From Propionispora vibrioides (GTDB lineage: Bacteria; Bacillota; Negativicutes; Propionisporales; Propionisporaceae), in contig NZ_FODY01000027.1 in NCBI RefSeq assembly GCF_900110485.1, positions 1 to 64,000 of the forward strand: a DNA stretch of 64,000 nt. The letters run 5' to 3'. Positions 11,576 through 20,079 of this stretch are shown here, one piece after another; position 1 is the first letter of the stretch, and every line of letters begins with the position of its first letter. Under the pieces are notes generated by a model. That model searched no databases, had not been told where the DNA came from, and saw only the letters and a program-made list of their open reading frames with translations. Both the position numbers and the translations under genes were made by a program.

Positions 11576-11650
11576 CTGTTGGAGCACCGGGTACTGTTCA
11601 GTACCCTAAGGAGTTTAGCTAAACTAGGCTGGTAACCCGACCGGGCTAAC
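11576..11650 (+). ncRNA. Possible structured RNA or complex terminator
   Basis: Two strong local hairpins, GGGTAC-tgttca-GTACCC (11589-11606) and the palindrome AGTTTAGCTAAACT (11612-11625), are bracketed by partly complementary arms (TGTTGGAGCACCGGGT and ACCCGACCGGGCTAACA). Together they could form a multibranched fold. It matches no riboswitch I can name with confidence. It sits between the VOC stop and a Fur-type promoter, so it might only end the VOC transcript. Confidence 0.35.
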
Positions 11651-11683
11651 AACATTCTTAAAATCATTATAGCATAATGCTTA

Positions 11684-11712
11684 TTGAAAACGATTCTCGA
11701 TAATGCTACAAT
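11684..11712 (+). promoter_or_regulatory. Promoter with Fur-box-like operator
   Basis: TTGAAA (11684) and TACAAT (11707) are 17 bp apart. The segment TTGAAAACGATTCTCGATAATG across -35 and spacer resembles the classic Fur box (TGAAAATGATTCTCATTTTCA style). An adjacent dyad CATTAT-agc-ATAATG lies at 11665-11679. This suggests iron-dependent repression of the following small gene. Confidence 0.6.
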
Positions 11713-11774
11713 ATACATGGCGAAAAACGTTGAGTACCCGTGTTTTCAGCATTTGAGATGAGGAAGTGTTAGCA

Positions 11775-12086
11775 ATGTGTATGTCGTGCGATGAAACGTC
11801 CCAAATTTTTTCTATTGAAATCGTAACCCAGGAACCTGTTAGCAATAATATGGATTTGTATAAAGAGATTGCCCATCGATTGTTTCAAAACAAGATTATA
11901 TCACTTATTAACGTTGGTAATAATCGCGCTTATGTAGAAAATGATAAACAAATCTTTGGGTTTGAACTTCATTTAACGAACCGGCAAAACCCGGCGGATG
12001 TAACCCTGGCAAATGTTGAGAATGCACTGGAGGGGCTTCTGATGCAGTTCGAAGGGTATTCTGAAATGCAGATAAAACTGAACTAA
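11775..12086 (+). CDS. Small protein of unknown function, probably iron-regulated
   Basis: A 103-residue soluble protein starting at ATG 11775 (MCMSCDE) after an AGGAAG site; a GTG three codons earlier is a less likely start. It has an N-terminal CxxxC-like pair (MCMSC) and otherwise an alpha/beta composition without membrane segments. I do not recognise the family. The Fur-box promoter directly upstream points to a role in iron supply or oxidative metabolism, which is inference only. Confidence 0.6.
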   Translation: MCMSCDETSQIFSIEIVTQEPVSNNMDLYKEIAHRLFQNKIISLINVGNNRAYVENDKQIFGFELHLTNRQNPADVTLANVENALEGLLMQFEGYSEMQIKLN

Positions 12087-12275
12087 TAGCGTCTAAGCAT
12101 CCGTCGAAATTGTTTTTGCCAGTATGTGTGTGGTGTTAGGAAACAGGTAAGCTGTCCTCAGGTTGTTATATTACTATGTTTTTTCAAGGGAATGAGAATA
12201 GCTCATTATTCCTGTCCTATACCGCTTGACCTGAATATGAGAACAGCATCACTGGAGAAATGAATAATCGAAAGC

Positions 12276-12362
12276 TTTCTAGGGTTCCGTGGCGCAAAGT
12301 CAGTCTGGTCCGAGAGAAAGCGCACAGCAAGCTGTGTACACGGAAGGATAAAAGCCTGGGAG
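12276..12362 (+). ncRNA. Guanidine-I (ykkC) riboswitch
   Basis: The sequence contains, in order, the conserved blocks CTAGGGTTCCG, CTGGTCCGAGAG, ACACGGAaGGATAAA and AGCCTGGGAG. These match the guanidine-I (ykkC class 1) aptamer in content, order and spacing, with a variable hairpin (CACAGCAAGCTGTG) between. The 3' block also forms one arm of a terminator, so guanidine binding should prevent termination. The next gene encodes a small membrane protein, consistent with guanidine export or detoxification. Confidence 0.92.
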
Positions 12363-12388
12363 TATTTGCACTCTCAAGGCTTTTTTTG
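12350..12388 (+). terminator. Riboswitch expression platform (intrinsic terminator)
   Basis: AAAGCCTGGGAG pairs with CTCTCAAGGCTTT across an 8-nt loop, with one bulge and one G-U pair, followed by a T run. The left arm overlaps the last conserved block of the guanidine aptamer, the usual layout for ligand-on antitermination. Confidence 0.85.
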
Positions 12389-12455
12389 TTTGATAGCAGC
12401 GAATGATGTTTTTAAAGTTTATGAATGCATTGACAGAAATGGAGGAATGAATGGT

Positions 12456-12770
12456 ATGTACGACTTAATCATGGAAAACAAATGGGCTATTTTACTCACG
12501 CTTGAAGTTTTTGCCTGGTCGGCGACCTTTTTCATGCTATACGTGAGATACAAAATGCAATCGCAGTTTTGGTTTAAGGTAGCATCGGCCATATTAGTAC
12601 TTACCGGTATTATTCCGCAAGTACTCTTGGGTGTAGTAAATTTTGTTACAACAAAAGAAGTTGACTTATTTACGTTCGTTATTGTGTTATTGATTATTTA
12701 TGGATTAACCATAGGAAAAAAGCACGTTAAAAAGCTGGATTATTGGGCCCGGAAGAAATTTTCAAGGTAG
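12456..12770 (+). CDS. Small membrane protein under guanidine riboswitch control
   Basis: A 104-residue protein starting at ATG 12456, ten bases after GGAGG; an ATG at 12447 is too close to that site. It has three clear membrane spans (about residues 9-31, 40-65 and 74-92) and a basic C-terminus. A glutamate lies in the first span (LLTLEVFAW). Guanidine-I switches usually control SMR exporters, carboxylases or ABC transporters. This protein has SMR-like size and a TM1 glutamate, but it lacks a clear fourth span and the usual SMR sequence motifs, so I do not call it SugE/EmrE. Confidence 0.7.
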   Translation: MYDLIMENKWAILLTLEVFAWSATFFMLYVRYKMQSQFWFKVASAILVLTGIIPQVLLGVVNFVTTKEVDLFTFVIVLLIIYGLTIGKKHVKKLDYWARKKFSR

Positions 12771-13032
12771 TTGGCTGCAAATCATAGTGAGAATGGAGGC
12801 CGTTCAAAACATGTCGCCTGCTATGGTAAAGTGGGTAAAAATTCCCGTCAGAGGTTATTTATTACCCGCTTTTTGATCAGCGCTAAGCGCCTCCGCAGAA
12901 GCCGAATCTTAAAAAACGATCCGCCGATGCTTAGCATTAAGGGCACGGCGGCAGTACGGGGCAATCCGTTGTAACTTGGCATAAATATTGCAAATAATAG
13001 TTTTATACGACAATACAGAGAGAGGTGCTTTT

Positions 13033-14211
13033 ATGAGCAATGATTTTCAAGGGCAGCTTCCCCAGCCAAGGGCAGAGAATACTGACAGAATGTATTACTT
13101 AGATAATCTTCGGGCATTCGTTATTGTGATGGTTGTTATTATGCACACTTCCATCGGGTATATGGCTAAACCGCCGGAATGGTGGTATGTAATCGATATA
13201 AAAAATAATGTACTATTCGATCTTTTGGTAATGGTTGTCGATGTATTTATTATGCCAATTATGTTTTTCGTTGCCGGATATTTTGCGCTGCCTGTACTAA
13301 TAAAAAAGGGGACAGCAGGATTTTGGCACAGTAAATTTTCCCGGATTGTTGTTCCGTGGGTAGTGGGAGTATTATTTTTTGCACCGCTGATTACCTACTC
13401 GATTCCGTTTAGCCGTATGGCTACACCGCCAAGCTATATGTCTTTTTGGGCAGTTTTCTTTCAACCTGCTATTTTTAATCATGCCCAGTATTGGTTTTTG
13501 GGCGTTTTAGCCTGGTTCTTTGTCCTGCTTACGGCTGTATATCATTTTTCGCCATCATCCTGCCAGAGGAAGACGTCGCCTTCTTCGCCATCTATAGGAA
13601 CTTTTTTATTTATTAGCCTAGTGCCGGCCATCGCTTACTTTATTGCCAATCTTTATTTTCAATCAGACGATTGGGCCAGCGTAGCCTATGTAGCCCATAT
13701 TCAGCCGACACGTATTGGGTTCTATTTATGTTACTTTGGGTTAGGAGTACATGCCTGGCGCAACTTATGGCTTACTAAAGACGGGTATAATCCTGAGTTT
13801 GGCCGTTGGTTTTTTGCGTCGGTAGTTATGCTCACCATTTTTATTGCCTACAGAATTACATTTAGTGATACTACGCCATTATTTAAAGCTGGTCACGCGC
13901 TGGTACATTCGTGTTTCAATCTAGCGGCTACGTTTGGATTTATCGTACTATTCCGGGATTTCTTTAATAGCGGCGCCTATCTATGGCGCAGGTTTTCGGC
14001 TAACTCGTATACTATCTACTATATACATCACTTTATCCTTTTGCCGATGGCCTACCTGGTACAGAAAATAGAAGCCCCGGTGTGGATCAAATTTATTTCG
14101 GTGTCTACTCTGGCTGTGGTCTTCTGTTATCTGGTATCAGAATATATCATCGGAAGAGTTATCGAGATGAGCAGAAAAAAGCCGGCTCAAATTCCGGAGC
14201 ACAGCTCTTAA
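13033..14211 (+). CDS. Membrane acyltransferase, family 3
   Basis: A 392-residue integral membrane protein starting at ATG 13033 behind AGAGAGGTG. It begins with YYLDNLRAFVIVMVVIMHTSIGY; the arginine and the membrane-embedded histidine are the signature of the Acyltransferase_3 (OafA/WecH-like) family. About ten hydrophobic spans follow. Such enzymes O-acylate surface sugars or other envelope molecules; the acceptor is unknown. No surface-polysaccharide cluster is nearby. The 260-bp stretch before it (12771-13032) shows no credible gene. Confidence 0.88.
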   Translation: MSNDFQGQLPQPRAENTDRMYYLDNLRAFVIVMVVIMHTSIGYMAKPPEWWYVIDIKNNVLFDLLVMVVDVFIMPIMFFVAGYFALPVLIKKGTAGFWHSKFSRIVVPWVVGVLFFAPLITYSIPFSRMATPPSYMSFWAVFFQPAIFNHAQYWFLGVLAWFFVLLTAVYHFSPSSCQRKTSPSSPSIGTFLFISLVPAIAYFIANLYFQSDDWASVAYVAHIQPTRIGFYLCYFGLGVHAWRNLWLTKDGYNPEFGRWFFASVVMLTIFIAYRITFSDTTPLFKAGHALVHSCFNLAATFGFIVLFRDFFNSGAYLWRRFSANSYTIYYIHHFILLPMAYLVQKIEAPVWIKFISVSTLAVVFCYLVSEYIIGRVIEMSRKKPAQIPEHSS

Positions 14212-14383
14212 AACAGGAATCATTAGTCGATCAAAGAACGCGGATATATTGAAAAAGAGTGGGTTTGTTAGGGACTGGAAAGAGAGTGTGTCCGGCGAGT
14301 GGCACAGAAATGGCCAGCATATCTTATGCTGGTCATTTTTTTGTGTTAGGAGGCACGTGGTTTGATTGTCACAGGCCTGCGTT

Positions 14384-14947
14384 TCAAGCTTTAGCAAGCA
14401 GGCTAACAGCTTGGAAAACTGCCTCCCTGGTCTCCGCTGGCATTTTTAAAGCATTAGGTTCATAGGATGGACCAAATGGATTGATCGGCGTCCAGGCGGT
14501 AGCTAAAACCATGATGGCTGTGAGCAGAAAGCCGGGAGTGAACGTTGTTCCAACCAGCCCGGAAGCTTGCGCCTGCACGACCTCTGTTATTTTTTTCTGT
14601 TGGACTAGCGTACGTTCAGCTAAGTTAACGGTATGCTGTTCCAAGCTGTACCAAGCCAGTAAGCGATATAATTCGGGATGGGCTATCGCAAAATCAAATA
14701 CCTTCACCGCATAACCGGGAAGATCATCGGGTGTGAAGGTGATTTCTTCGTAGACCCGTTGCAAGTTGTTTTGCAGAACAGTGGTAAAGAGCGTCTCTTT
14801 ATTTTCAAAATAAATATAAATCATATTCTTATTGCAGTTAGCCTTCTTGGCAATACGGTCAACGCGGGCTCCGGCGATGCCATAGGACGAGAATTCTTCC
14901 ATAGCTGCCTCTAATATTCGTTCTTTGGTTGCTTCAGCGTTTCCCAA
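14384..14947 (-). CDS. TetR-family transcriptional repressor
   Basis: A 187-residue regulator starting at TTG 14947 behind GGAGGGG. The N-terminal helix-turn-helix (ATKERILEAAMEEFSSYGIAG to NKNMIYIYFENKETLF, about 6-52) is typical TetR; the C-terminal ligand domain is of the 'Y-L-W-Y-S-L' type. It is divergent from the SDR gene at 15170, and palindromic sites lie between them. It probably represses that gene and itself. Confidence 0.92.
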   Translation of the reverse strand: MGNAEATKERILEAAMEEFSSYGIAGARVDRIAKKANCNKNMIYIYFENKETLFTTVLQNNLQRVYEEITFTPDDLPGYAVKVFDFAIAHPELYRLLAWYSLEQHTVNLAERTLVQQKKITEVVQAQASGLVGTTFTPGFLLTAIMVLATAWTPINPFGPSYEPNALKMPAETREAVFQAVSLLAKA

Positions 14948-15088
14948 CCGGGAACCCCTCCTTGTGCTAGTGCTCTGCCAAATTTCAAACTGGAAGATGA
15001 CGACGGAATTTGGACCGTCAGCAATTTCTGCTTTCCAGGTTGGTGGAGCAATAGTATATTATCCACAATATATCATATGATTATATAA

Positions 15089-15134
15089 TTGACAAACCGG
15101 TTAGTTTATTATATATTCTAACTAACTGGTTAGT
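15089..15134 (+). promoter_or_regulatory. SDR promoter with two TetR-type operator palindromes
   Basis: TTGACA (15089) and TATATT (15112) are 17 bp apart on the plus strand. AAACCGGTTAGTTT lies in the spacer (15094-15107) and ACTAACTGGTTAGT at 15121-15134, around the start site. The two share the core ACYGGTTAGT, as expected for a TetR repressor binding over -35/-10 and +1. Confidence 0.75.
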
Positions 15135-15169
15135 ATTTATGTGATTATAAAATGAAAGGTGGAACTGAT

Positions 15170-15931
15170 ATGAAACTATCGGGCAATACAATACTCATTA
15201 CGGGCGGCGGTTCCGGAATCGGACTGGCTTTTGCTGAACGATTTATACAGAGAGGCAACAAAGTAATCGTTTGCGGACGCCGTGAACAAGTACTGCAAAA
15301 AGCCAAAGAAAAATTCCCCGGCATCATTACCCGAAAATGCGATATAGCGATAGAAGCAGAGCGTATCGCCTTATTTAGTTGGGTAACCGGGAATTATCCA
15401 GAGATCAATGTATTAGTCAACAACGCAGGAATTCAACAACGGTTCAATGTGCTAAAACCAGATGAAAAGTACGACTGGAGCTATTTCAGTAACGAAATTA
15501 CAGTCAATCTGGAGGCGCCTGTTCATCTTTCCATGCTGTTTGCGCCCTATTTTGCCAAGAAGGAAGCGGCGGCTATTGTTAATGTGACATCCGGGCTGGC
15601 GTTTACACCGCTTGCGATTGCCCCGGTTTACTCGGCTACCAAGTCGGCCCTTCATTCTTATACGATGAGCCTAAGACACCAGCTTTCCGCCACAGCCATA
15701 GAAGTGATTGAAGTAGCTCCACCGGCAGTAAATACGGATTTAGCCGGAGCAGGGCTGCATATCCATGGGGAACCGGTAAATGCCTTTGCGGACGGTATTT
15801 TCGAGGGCTTGGAAGCAGGTAAAGCGGAAATTGGCTATGGCACTTCCGAAGAACGCTTGCGCATGTCCCGTGATAAAATTGATGAGTACGCCGAAAAAAT
15901 GTACAACGCAATGAAAGCTTCCATTGAATAA
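15170..15931 (+). CDS. Short-chain dehydrogenase/reductase (DltE-like)
   Basis: A 253-residue NAD(P)-dependent oxidoreductase. The start ATG 15170 is preferred over 15152 because AAAGGTGG lies 7 bases before it and the Rossmann strand begins at once (MKLSGNTILITGGGSGIG). It has TGGGSGIG at about 10-17, NNAG at about 88, the catalytic Ser in VTSGLA, and YSATK (about 154-158). The overall pattern resembles the DltE/YkrP-type SDRs. The substrate is unknown. It is divergent from, and probably repressed by, the TetR protein at 14384. Confidence 0.9.
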   Translation: MKLSGNTILITGGGSGIGLAFAERFIQRGNKVIVCGRREQVLQKAKEKFPGIITRKCDIAIEAERIALFSWVTGNYPEINVLVNNAGIQQRFNVLKPDEKYDWSYFSNEITVNLEAPVHLSMLFAPYFAKKEAAAIVNVTSGLAFTPLAIAPVYSATKSALHSYTMSLRHQLSATAIEVIEVAPPAVNTDLAGAGLHIHGEPVNAFADGIFEGLEAGKAEIGYGTSEERLRMSRDKIDEYAEKMYNAMKASIE

Positions 15932-15947
15932 ATCTCTATTATTTGTC

Positions 15948-15976
15948 AAAAAGACCGCTGCTAAAGCGGTCTTTTT
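15948..15976. terminator. Bidirectional terminator between SDR and MerR genes
   Basis: AAAAAGACCGCT/AGCGGTCTTTTT stem lies between two convergent genes and can end both transcripts. Confidence 0.88.
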
Positions 15977-15985
15977 GTTTGGAAA

Positions 15986-16369
15986 TCATGTATTTGTATC
16001 GTCCGCAATGACCTGATTGATGATGGTATGATAGCGCTTGACCTTCTCTTCCATAAATGCAAGCCTTTTCGTTGCCTCTGTCAACTGCTCCCGGGCAAGC
16101 TCCTTGTATTTTAAAATAATTTCATAACGGCGAGGGATGGAAGAATCCCCTTCCAGGTATAGATCAACAAAGTATTTGATATCTTTTATCGACATACCGC
16201 AATCCTTAAGATACTTCACCCTTATCAGCCAATTAAGCGACTCTTCGTCAAAAAGGCGATTGTTATATTTGTCGCGTTGTACGTTCGGTACCAAACCTTT
16301 GTCGGTATAAAATCTGATGGTATGCTCTGTGAGCTTTATTTTTTGAGCTACTTCTTTGACGGTGTACAT
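15986..16369 (-). CDS. MerR-family transcriptional regulator
   Basis: A 127-residue protein with the winged helix-turn-helix at residues 1-70 (MYTVKEVAQKIKLTEHTIRFYTDKGLVP), followed by a long dimerisation helix. There are no clustered C-terminal cysteines, so it is more like the small-molecule or stress-sensing MerR members than a metal sensor. Its promoter partner at 16396 has the 19-bp spacer typical of MerR targets, and it faces away from the amidohydrolase gene it probably activates. Confidence 0.92.
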   Translation of the reverse strand: MYTVKEVAQKIKLTEHTIRFYTDKGLVPNVQRDKYNNRLFDEESLNWLIRVKYLKDCGMSIKDIKYFVDLYLEGDSSIPRRYEIILKYKELAREQLTEATKRLAFMEEKVKRYHTIINQVIADDTNT

Positions 16370-16395
16370 AGTTTTAGCCCCTCTTCAAAAAACGT

Positions 16396-16426
16396 TTGAC
16401 TTCGTGTTGCTCGAATGCTCTACAGT
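16396..16426 (+). promoter_or_regulatory. MerR-type promoter with 19-bp spacer
   Basis: TTGACT (16396-16401) and TACAGT (16421-16426) are separated by 19 bp, two longer than normal. A short dyad (TTGCTCGAATGCTC) lies in the spacer. MerR proteins untwist exactly such over-long spacers. The promoter points to the amidohydrolase at 16610. Confidence 0.7.
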
Positions 16427-16609
16427 AAACATAGCACGAAAAGGAGGCGAGATAAAGCCTTCATAAAAATTTGCATAAAAGAATAAAGCAACGCTGTGAA
16501 GAAATCCTAGTAATAATAGGTAAAAGCGCGTTCAGCGTCAGGAAGAAGCTTGCCCCTGGCGTATTGGCAAAGGGAGCTTATTGACAAGAAACAGTAAGGA
16601 GGTAAATTA

Positions 16610-17563
16610 ATGACGATGCGCATCATCACACTGGAAGAGCATTTTGCCTCACCGGATATTATCGACAGATTTGGCCGGCAGTCCTTTCATAACAAAGATG
16701 AGCAACTGTGCGACCTCAACGAACGTCGGATCGCTGAGATGGACGCCGCCGGGATCGATCTGCAGGTGCTTTCGCTAACCTCTCCCGGTACGGAGGCATT
16801 AGCCGCAGACGAAGCGGTGAAAATCGCCACCAGTGCCAATGACTTCCTGGCAGCGGCGATAGAACGTCATCCCAGCCGCTTCGCGGGTTTTGCGACCCTG
16901 CCGACAGCGGCTCCTGAGCTTGCCGTGGCTGAACTGGAACGGATGGTTTGCCAACATGGTTTCAGGGGGGCGGTGATCAACGGCCACATTCAGGGGCGCT
17001 ACCTGGACGACGAATTTTTCTGGCCCATTATGGAACGGGCAGAAGCGCTCCAGGTTCCCCTCTACCTGCATCCGGCACCACCGCCGCAGCCGGTAATCGA
17101 CGCTTACTATACCGGCAACTTCTCAGCGGAGGTGACCCGCAGGCTTTCGACGGCGGGCTGGGGATGGCACATCGAAACTGCTGTCCATATCCTGCGCCTT
17201 ATTCTCAGCGGAGTATTCGACCGTTATCCCAAGCTGCAGTTCATAATTGGTCATATGGGCGAGGCTCTGCCCTTCATGCTGCCAAGGATCGATCTGGTTA
17301 TGCAGCCGGAGCTGACTAAGCTGCAGCGCCCGGTGGCGGCCTACCTGAGAGAGAATATCCATTACACGTTCAGCGGTTTCAACTTTACCGCTGCATTCCT
17401 TAATCTGTTGTTGGAGGTCGGGGTCGACCGCATTATGTTCTCGGCAGACTATCCCTACGGCTCAATGGAAAGGGGGCGAGCCTTCCTTGCCCAGTTGCCT
17501 GTCAGCAGTGCAGACAGGGAAAAGATCGCCCATGGCAATGCCGAACGGCTCTTGCATTTGTGA
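16610..17563 (+). CDS. Amidohydrolase-fold decarboxylase-like protein (Amidohydro_2)
   Basis: A 317-residue TIM-barrel protein of the ACMSD/gamma-resorcylate decarboxylase group. The metal-site residues are EEHF at 9-12 (Glu and His), YLHPAP at about 151, a His in IIGHMGEALPFML (about 217) and Asp in FSADYPYGSM (about 280). Relatives decarboxylate aromatic acids or hydrolyse related substrates. RBS AAGGAGG precedes ATG 16610; MTMRIITLEEHF is the canonical opening. It is probably induced by the divergent MerR regulator. GC is visibly higher than in the flanking spacers. Confidence 0.88.
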   Translation: MTMRIITLEEHFASPDIIDRFGRQSFHNKDEQLCDLNERRIAEMDAAGIDLQVLSLTSPGTEALAADEAVKIATSANDFLAAAIERHPSRFAGFATLPTAAPELAVAELERMVCQHGFRGAVINGHIQGRYLDDEFFWPIMERAEALQVPLYLHPAPPPQPVIDAYYTGNFSAEVTRRLSTAGWGWHIETAVHILRLILSGVFDRYPKLQFIIGHMGEALPFMLPRIDLVMQPELTKLQRPVAAYLRENIHYTFSGFNFTAAFLNLLLEVGVDRIMFSADYPYGSMERGRAFLAQLPVSSADREKIAHGNAERLLHL

Positions 17564-17594
17564 AGGAGACGCATTCAATAACCTGTTTTCAAGG

Positions 17595-17623
17595 GAGCAA
17601 TCTTTCATGATTGCTCTTTTTTT
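17595..17623 (+). terminator. Terminator after amidohydrolase
   Basis: GAGCAATC-tttcat-GATTGCTC stem followed by seven T. Confidence 0.88.
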
Positions 17624-17818
17624 GTGGATAAAATCAAATTGGAAATGAAAGCTGGAGACGTACTAAGGCTTCAACGTATGACGGCGTTGAATAGTCTGGT
17701 GAATTATCATGATTGACAGTACTGCAACTATCAGACTCTTTAGAACCGTCCCGGTGAGTTTGTGGTGAGTTTGAAAACAGGGCTATCTGGTGAATATCTA
17801 TATGTCGAATTATAGATG

Positions 17819-18036
17819 GTAACACAAGATGCTTTTGTTACATTACAAAAACCATAAACCCTAGAGAATACAAGTAGTTGGAGGCTTTTCAGAACATTAA
17901 ACGAATGCTCTTTGTTCCCAGTTGTTTTTTCTTTGTTTTTAAAATTAATTTCTAATTATAGAGGATTTCATTATATTTCATCGTAATATGTAAAATAACA
18001 AAGGTAAAAACAGGTAACAAAAGCATCTTGTGTTAC
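17819..18036. repeat. Pair of 23-bp perfect inverted repeats upstream of MCP 2
   Basis: A 23-bp sequence at 17819-17841 (GTAAC-acaagatgctttt-GTTAC) recurs as its exact reverse complement at 18014-18036. They enclose about 170 bp of AT-rich DNA with no gene. Each copy itself has GTAAC/GTTAC ends. They could be paired operators, the ends of a small non-autonomous element, or arms of a long RNA hairpin. The rest of the 585-bp gap between 17564 and 18148 shows only the terminator. Confidence 0.75.
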
Positions 18037-18148
18037 ATTGTAATTTTTTTGCTTAGTCTCAGAAGACATAATTATAGTAGTTAACCAATTGAGAAAAATG
18101 GGCTAAGCACTGGTAGTAAAATTTTACAAATGTTAAGGGAGGCTAAGT

Positions 18149-19870
18149 ATGTTATTATGGTTTAGTAATTTTAAGACAGCAGTCAAAATCACAGTACTTA
18201 TTTCAATTGCCGCAGTATTTATGGCGGGCGTAGGTTATGTCGGGTATTATTATAATGTCAAACTTAGCAATGATTTAGGAAAAATGTATAAAGAAGGTCT
18301 GCAGCCCGTTAAATGGCTGAATGCAGCGCGGGGCCAAGCACGTGCTGTAGAAGGAATTATTATTACACTCACTCATCCTGGCCTGAATAAGGCGGAAGAG
18401 GCAGCGCAACTGAAAGAAATGGATGCACTTATCGAAGAAACAAACCGGTTGTTAGGAGATTATGAAAAAACGATAACGACAGACGTCGAGAAACAAGAAT
18501 TTGCCGTGGTAATGGAGACCTTGCAAAAGTGGCGGCAGGAAAGAGCTAAAATCGTTGAACTTGTCCAGGCCGGGAAAAAGGCGGAAGCCTTCGATTATTA
18601 TACAAAAAATGCCGCTACCCTGATGGATACCCTGAACGATACATTGAAAAAGCTTGCCGATTATAATGAAGAGAAAGCGGAGAAGCTAAATAAGAACGGC
18701 GAGGAAGACGCGAAAAATGCCGCCCAGGGAATCATCGGTATAAGCCTGGTGGCCGTGCTGCTGGCAATTGCTGTGGGCTATACGATATCCAGGATGATTA
18801 CTAAGCCGCTTAGCAGAATGTTGGAAAGTGTGCAAAAGGTTGCGGACGGTGATCTGAGAGTCCCGGCGCTTAGTATGAAATCGAGTGACGAGATAGGCCA
18901 ATTAGCAGTAGCTTTTGACGCGATGACGATAAATCTCCGGACGGTAGTTAGTCAGGTATCGAAAGCCGCAGAACATGTTGCGGCTTCCTCGGAAGAACTA
19001 ACTGTCAGCTCCGAACAATCGGCTCAGGCAGCCGATCAAATAGCTTCCTCCATTACAATGGTAGCCAACGGGGCCGATGAGCAATTGTCAGCGGCGAATG
19101 AAGCTTCGGCAGTTGTGGAGCAGATGTCGGCCGGTATTCAACAGGTCGCATCCAACACCAATCAAGTTGCCGAGCAATCAGCTCTAGCTGCTGACAGAGC
19201 CCAGCAAGGCGGAAAAACCGTTGACAAAGCAGTCAATCAAATGGCCCAGATAGAGGAAACCGTCAATACATCTGCGAGAGTAGTAGGTGAGCTGGGAGAA
19301 CGATCGAAGGAAATCGGTCAGATTGTGGATACTATTGCAGGTATCGCCAGCCAGACAAATCTTTTGGCACTGAATGCGGCCATTGAGGCGGCAAGGGCAG
19401 GGGAGCAGGGACGAGGCTTTGCGGTGGTGGCGGAAGAAGTACGCAAACTGGCTGAACAGTCCCAGGAAGCTGCCAAAAAAATCGCCAGCCTCATTTATGA
19501 AATTCAGAGTGAAACGGATAAAGCCGTAGTGGCCATGAATGAAGGAACTAACGAGGTAAGGACCGGGGCCGAGGTAGTTAGTGCCGCCGGCATGGCATTC
19601 AGAGAAATTGTTGAACTCGTGTCGCAGACTTCTAGTCAGGTCGGAGAAATTTCAGCCGCTGTACAGGAAATGGCGGGCGGCAGCCAGCAAATTGTAGGGT
19701 CAGTCAAAAAAATTGATGTGCTCAGCAAAAAGTCATCGGAGGAAACGCAGTCTGTTTCAGCGGCAGCCGAGGAGCAGTTAGCGTCTGTGGAGGAAATCTC
19801 TTCTGCTAGTCAGACATTGGCCAAGCTGGCGCAAGAGCTTCAGGAGCAAGTTAGCAAGTTTCACGTATAA
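18149..19870 (+). CDS. Methyl-accepting chemotaxis protein with four-helix-bundle sensor
   Basis: A 573-residue receptor with ATG 18149 behind GGGAGG. TM1 spans about residues 11-32, a helical 4HB_MCP-type sensor about 35-188, TM2 about 191-212 and HAMP about 213-265. The signalling coiled coil has its hairpin at about 413-438 ([20 protein letters not shown]). Ligand unknown. It is an isolated gene between the inverted-repeat spacer and a strong terminator. Confidence 0.95.
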   Translation: MLLWFSNFKTAVKITVLISIAAVFMAGVGYVGYYYNVKLSNDLGKMYKEGLQPVKWLNAARGQARAVEGIIITLTHPGLNKAEEAAQLKEMDALIEETNRLLGDYEKTITTDVEKQEFAVVMETLQKWRQERAKIVELVQAGKKAEAFDYYTKNAATLMDTLNDTLKKLADYNEEKAEKLNKNGEEDAKNAAQGIIGISLVAVLLAIAVGYTISRMITKPLSRMLESVQKVADGDLRVPALSMKSSDEIGQLAVAFDAMTINLRTVVSQVSKAAEHVAASSEELTVSSEQSAQAADQIASSITMVANGADEQLSAANEASAVVEQMSAGIQQVASNTNQVAEQSALAADRAQQGGKTVDKAVNQMAQIEETVNTSARVVGELGERSKEIGQIVDTIAGIASQTNLLALNAAIEAARAGEQGRGFAVVAEEVRKLAEQSQEAAKKIASLIYEIQSETDKAVVAMNEGTNEVRTGAEVVSAAGMAFREIVELVSQTSSQVGEISAAVQEMAGGSQQIVGSVKKIDVLSKKSSEETQSVSAAAEEQLASVEEISSASQTLAKLAQELQEQVSKFHV

Positions 19871-19883
19871 TTAAGTAAGAGTA

Positions 19884-19926
19884 AGCAGGGCTACGGAAGA
19901 TGCAAATTCCATAGCCCTGCTGTTTT
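19884..19926 (+). terminator. Terminator after MCP 2
   Basis: A 15-bp stem AGCAGGGCTACGGAA pairing with TTCCATAGCCCTGCT (one mismatch), then TTTT. Confidence 0.85.
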
Positions 19927-20079
19927 ATAGTAGCCGTTATTTTTTAATATATGGGATAGAGGATGATTCAATTAACTTCAACCACCTCCAGTGCTTCTTT
20001 AAACAATGTAACACCTGACATAGTGTTATCATATTATGTTAATAGGTTACCCAGAATTTTATATGGAGGTGATTGGTTA

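Noticed and set aside
11576-11650. c-di-GMP-I or molybdenum-cofactor riboswitch
   Set aside because: Some short blocks look alike but the conserved GCAAAGCC-type and other key blocks are missing.
12456-12770. Calling the guanidine-switch protein SugE/Gdx
   Set aside because: Size and a TM1 glutamate fit, but only three spans and no SMR motifs are visible.
12771-12974. 67-codon ORF after the guanidine-switch gene
   Set aside because: No ribosome site and Arg/Lys-rich shadow-like composition.
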